In this document: positions 61,293 through 64,000 of the stretch, piece by piece | How positions within the stretch are numbered: the first letter of the stretch is position 1 | Layout: every line of letters starts with the position of its first letter | Assembly: GCF_002160065.1 (NCBI RefSeq) | Contig: NZ_NFJW01000006.1 | Coordinates: 32,001-96,000 of the forward strand | Source of the DNA: Collinsella sp. An2 | GTDB lineage: Bacteria; Actinomycetota; Coriobacteriia; Coriobacteriales; Coriobacteriaceae | Reading direction: 5' to 3' | DNA length: 64,000 nucleotides | Program-made: the position numbers and the translations under genes | Notes under the pieces: generated by a model | Seen by the model: the letters and a program-made list of their open reading frames with translations, nothing else | The model's database searches: none | Told to the model about the DNA's origin: nothing

Positions 61293-62545
61293 TGCCCAAG
61301 CCCCAGCGCGTACTTGTTGCCATGAGCGGCGGCGTCGATTCGAGCGTCGCCGCCTGGCTGCTGCAGCAAAGCGGATACGAATGCATCGGCGCCACGATGC
61401 GCCTGTACGACACCGAGCAGCCTGGCAACGATGCGAGTGAAAGCCCCGTGCGAGCATGCGGCAACGCGAAGGACATCGAAGACGCCCGCGCCGTCGCCGC
61501 ACGCCTGGGCATTCCCCATCACACACTTGACTGCCGCGCCGAGTTTGAACGCGACGTCGTCGAGGACTTCGTGCGCTCCTACGAGCGCGGCGTCACCCCC
61601 AACCCCTGCGCCGTCTGCAATCGCCGCATCAAATTCGGCCTGTTGCTGGAACATGCGCGCGAACTGGGCTGCGACGCCATAGCGACGGGCCACTACGCCC
61701 GCATCCGCACGCGGGAGAGCTCAAACGGCACCACCTACGAGCTGGTCAAGGCGGCAGACGCGAGCAAGGACCAGAGCTACTTCCTCTACAGCCTGACGCA
61801 GGACGTGCTCGCCCATGTGATCTTTCCGCTCGGCGAGCTCACCAAAGAGGGAGACGTGCGCCGCATCGCTGCCGAGCTGGGTTTCTCGAACGCCCAGAAA
61901 CGCGACAGCCAGGGCATTTGCTTTGTTCCTCGCAACGACTTCGCAAGCTTTATCGAGCGCAGGCGAGGCCACGCCCTTCCCGAGGGCAAGGTGCTTGACA
62001 CCGCAGGCAACGTGCTGGGAAGCCATCGCGGTGCCATCCGATACACCGTGGGCCAACGCAAGGGGCTGGGCATCGCCGCTGCGCACCCACTTTACGTGAC
62101 CGCCACCGACGCCGTCGCTAACACGGTAACCCTCGGTGAGGAAGCTGACCTGTTCGCCTCTTCCCTCATAGCCGACGACTGGGTCTGGAGCGCGCCGGCG
62201 CACGTCATGGCCTCGCGTCTGGACGAGGCCCAAAGCGGCACGCCCTTCCAGGCAGCGGCTCAGATCCGCTATCACCAGCCCGACCAAGACGTGTCTCTCA
62301 GCTGGGCGGATAGCGACCAGCGGGGCGATGTTGATGAACAGCGCACACACGGCGATGTCGACGGGCGGCACGCAGCCGGCCACGCCGGCGGGCAGCACAC
62401 AGCCGGCCACGCCGACGGCACCCGCCGCATACGGATTGACTTCGCACGGCCCCAGCGCGCCATCGCGCCCGGTCAGGCTGTCGTGGTCTATGAGGGGGAC
62501 GTGGTCCTGGGCGGCGGCACCGTCGTCTGTGTTCCGCGCGCCTAG
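61292..62545 (+). CDS. mnmA: tRNA 2-thiouridylase MnmA with a low-complexity insertion
   Basis: A 417-aa enzyme that thiolates U34 of tRNA. The PP-loop is AMSGGVDSSVAAWLL (10-23), Cys109 in TPNPCAVCNRRIKF and Cys210 in SQGICFV are the catalytic pair, and KDQSYFLYSLTQ is typical. The usual size is about 360 aa; the extra length is an insertion near residues 341-376 (DEQRTHGDVDGRHAAGHAGG...) in the C-terminal beta domain, rich in H, G and D and made of short repeats. Directly coupled to cysK. Confidence 0.95.
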   Translation: MPKPQRVLVAMSGGVDSSVAAWLLQQSGYECIGATMRLYDTEQPGNDASESPVRACGNAKDIEDARAVAARLGIPHHTLDCRAEFERDVVEDFVRSYERGVTPNPCAVCNRRIKFGLLLEHARELGCDAIATGHYARIRTRESSNGTTYELVKAADASKDQSYFLYSLTQDVLAHVIFPLGELTKEGDVRRIAAELGFSNAQKRDSQGICFVPRNDFASFIERRRGHALPEGKVLDTAGNVLGSHRGAIRYTVGQRKGLGIAAAHPLYVTATDAVANTVTLGEEADLFASSLIADDWVWSAPAHVMASRLDEAQSGTPFQAAAQIRYHQPDQDVSLSWADSDQRGDVDEQRTHGDVDGRHAAGHAGGQHTAGHADGTRRIRIDFARPQRAIAPGQAVVVYEGDVVLGGGTVVCVPRA

Positions 62546-62663
62546 CGAAGGCGCCGGCCACGAAGAAACCGTCGGACACAGCGGGTGCTGGTCCGCAGCC
62601 GAGCCTCAGCCAAGCCTCATCCAAGCGGCGGCCCAGCGAAAACCAGGCAAGCAATCACGACAC

Positions 62664-62760
62664 AAAAACGCCCCAGGCACCCGAGGCTGCCAAACCTCAG
62701 CGGCATCGCGTAATCGCACGCGAGCAGCTGGCAGGCAGCATAACGGGACACCTGGGGCGT
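62664..62760 (-). terminator. Structured terminator region between mnmA and fucO
   Basis: ACGCCCCAGG (62669-62678) and CCTGGGGCGT (62751-62760) are perfect 10-bp arms separated by 72 bases that contain further short pairs. On the minus strand the structure ends in TTTTTGTG, so it serves fucO best. The long loop is unusual. Confidence 0.55.
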
Positions 62761-62806
62761 CCATAGCATCAAGCGGCTATACGGCCCTCAAAGCCGCGCA
62801 GCCTTC

Positions 62807-63967
62807 TTAAGCCATGATCTTGCGGAACAGCTCCACAACGGTATCGTGGTCGGCGTCGCGGGGATTGCCCGGATAGCAGGCGTCGGCAAGGGCGTCGTCG
62901 GCGATCTGGTCGAGCTCGTCTTCCTTGATTGCCTCGCACACCTGCGGAATCTCGACGTCGGCGGAGAGCTGGCGCACGGCGTCGATGGCGGCGTCGGCGG
63001 CCTCGTCGGTCGTCATACCCTCGGTGTTCACGCCCATGGCAACGGCGACCTCGGCCAGGCGCTCAGCCACGACGGGCTTGTTGAACTCCATGGCGATCGG
63101 CAGCAGCATGGCGCAGGCCACGCCGTGCGGAGTGTCGTAGTGCGCAGAGAGCGTGTGAGCCATGGCGTGGTCGATGCCCAGGCCCACGTTGGAGAAGCCC
63201 ATGCCAGCGATGTACTGGGCAAGCGCCATGCCCTCGCGGCCGGACCCCGGCTTGCCGCTCTTGGCCTCGGCAACGGCGTCGCGCAGGTTCTTCGCGATGA
63301 GCTCGATGGCCTTCAGGTGGAACATGTCGGTGAGCTCCCAGGCACCCTTCGTGGTGTAGCCCTCGATGGCGTGCGTGAGCGCGTCCATGCCGGTGGCGGC
63401 GGTGAGGCCGGCGGGCATGGTGGCCATCATGTCGGGGTCGACCACGGCGACCTCGGGCGCGTCGTTGGTGTCGACGCACACGAACTTGCGGACCTTCTCG
63501 GGGTCGGTGATCACGTAGTTGATGGTGACCTCGGCCGCGGTGCCGGCTGTGGTGGGCACGGCGATGGTGAACACGGCGTGGTTCTTGGTGGGAGCAACGC
63601 CCTCGAGCGAGCGCACGTCGGCGAACTCGGGGTTGTTGATGATGATGCCGATGGCCTTGGCGGTATCCATGGAGGAGCCGCCGCCGATGGTCACGATGGA
63701 ATCGGCCTCGGCAGCCTTGAAGGCCTCGACGCCGTCCTGGACGTTCTTGATCGTGGGGTTGGGCTTGATCTCGGAGTACAGGCTCCAAGCGATGCCCGCC
63801 TCGTCCAGCAGGTCGGTGACCTTCGCCGTGACACCAAACTTCACCAGGTCGGGATCGGAGCAAACGAAAACCTTCTTGTAGCCACGACGCTCGAGCTCGC
63901 CCGGAATCTCCTTGATGGCGCCGGAGCCGTGATAGGAGATGGTGTTGAGAACGATACGATTGGACAT
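62807..63967 (-). CDS. fucO: Lactaldehyde reductase (iron-dependent alcohol dehydrogenase)
   Basis: A 386-aa Fe-dependent dehydrogenase reducing L-lactaldehyde to 1,2-propanediol with NADH, as in anaerobic fucose or rhamnose breakdown. It follows E. coli FucO closely: SDSIVTIGGGSSMDTAKAIGIIINNPEFADVRSLEG, IPTTAGTAAEVT-like VPTTAGTAAEVTINYVITD and metal ligands Asp and His in GMDALTHAIEGY plus His in DHAMAHTLSAHYDTPHG. AGGAGG lies before ATG 63967. No fucose genes are inside the window. Confidence 0.93.
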   Translation of the reverse strand: MSNRIVLNTISYHGSGAIKEIPGELERRGYKKVFVCSDPDLVKFGVTAKVTDLLDEAGIAWSLYSEIKPNPTIKNVQDGVEAFKAAEADSIVTIGGGSSMDTAKAIGIIINNPEFADVRSLEGVAPTKNHAVFTIAVPTTAGTAAEVTINYVITDPEKVRKFVCVDTNDAPEVAVVDPDMMATMPAGLTAATGMDALTHAIEGYTTKGAWELTDMFHLKAIELIAKNLRDAVAEAKSGKPGSGREGMALAQYIAGMGFSNVGLGIDHAMAHTLSAHYDTPHGVACAMLLPIAMEFNKPVVAERLAEVAVAMGVNTEGMTTDEAADAAIDAVRQLSADVEIPQVCEAIKEDELDQIADDALADACYPGNPRDADHDTVVELFRKIMA

Positions 63968-64000
63968 GGAACCTCCTCGATACGAACGTACGGGTCTCAG

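Noticed and set aside
1-64000. tRNA, rRNA or transposase genes
   Set aside because: I looked for TpsiC-arm motifs, rRNA-like stretches and DDE transposase motifs in the gaps and saw none; a covariance-model scan would be decisive.

Overview
The window is high-GC DNA packed with genes on both strands, with no rRNA or tRNA gene seen. A Gram-positive, anaerobic actinobacterium of the Coriobacteriia type (Collinsella/Olsenella-like) fits best. This is an inference from the high GC, a superoxide reductase, a sodium-pump decarboxylase, an LPXTG surface protein, a C69 dipeptidase, FucO and AddAB. No marker gene was available to prove it.

Layout. 0-8.7 kb holds housekeeping genes: the start of an ABC1/UbiB kinase, a phasin-like protein, a C69 dipeptidase, a cold-shock protein, a DUF4160/DUF2442 pair, ruvC-ruvA-ruvB, a NAD-synthase homologue with lost active sites, and superoxide reductase. 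9.0-12.6 kb is a Na+-translocating oxaloacetate decarboxylase operon whose gamma subunit appears split into two tiny genes. 13.3-19.2 kb carries a Zn-ribbon XRE regulator, a LanFEG-type peptide exporter, a YxeA-like lipoprotein and an OmpR/HisKA two-component pair, i.e. an antimicrobial-peptide sensing and resistance module. 19.2-27.0 kb has an MFS pump, a PAP2 phosphatase, a GNAT enzyme, a flavodoxin and a FecCD-type iron/cobalamin importer. 27.1-34.0 kb has an M18 aminopeptidase, two paralogous ABC-2 permeases, an ABC-like/LytTR regulator, a small ABC exporter operon and a membrane XRE regulator. 34.1-43.4 kb has biotin ligase, dnaE, three tandem DUF3284 paralogues and a VanRS-like two-component system.

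The most interesting locus is 43.9-48.4 kb. A 954-aa LPXTG adhesin with two pilin-type isopeptide domains, and a small winged-helix regulator 4 bp behind it, lie downstream of a 181-bp segment bounded by perfect 24-bp inverted repeats. Each repeat has the 8-6-8 form of a tyrosine-recombinase core site, and a tyrosine recombinase gene with all catalytic residues sits beside it. The segment contains promoter-like boxes and an intrinsic terminator aimed at the adhesin. I read this as a phase-variable promoter switch, probably shown here in the OFF orientation.

48.6-55.4 kb is addA-addB. 55.5-58.3 kb has a GNAT enzyme, a TrpR/YerC regulator, ApbE and a YvlD-like membrane protein. 58.3-59.7 kb is a 1.4-kb gene-free island of tandem and inverted repeats. 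59.7-62.5 kb has an Rrf2 regulator with an iron-sulfur Cys pattern, divergent from cysK-mnmA across a palindromic operator candidate. The window ends with fucO.

Several repeat structures are unexplained by genes: long inverted-repeat elements at 12.9, 30.4 and 58.7 kb, a 41-bp tandem array at 43.5 kb, and 40-bp and 21-bp tandem arrays at 58.4 and 59.1 kb.
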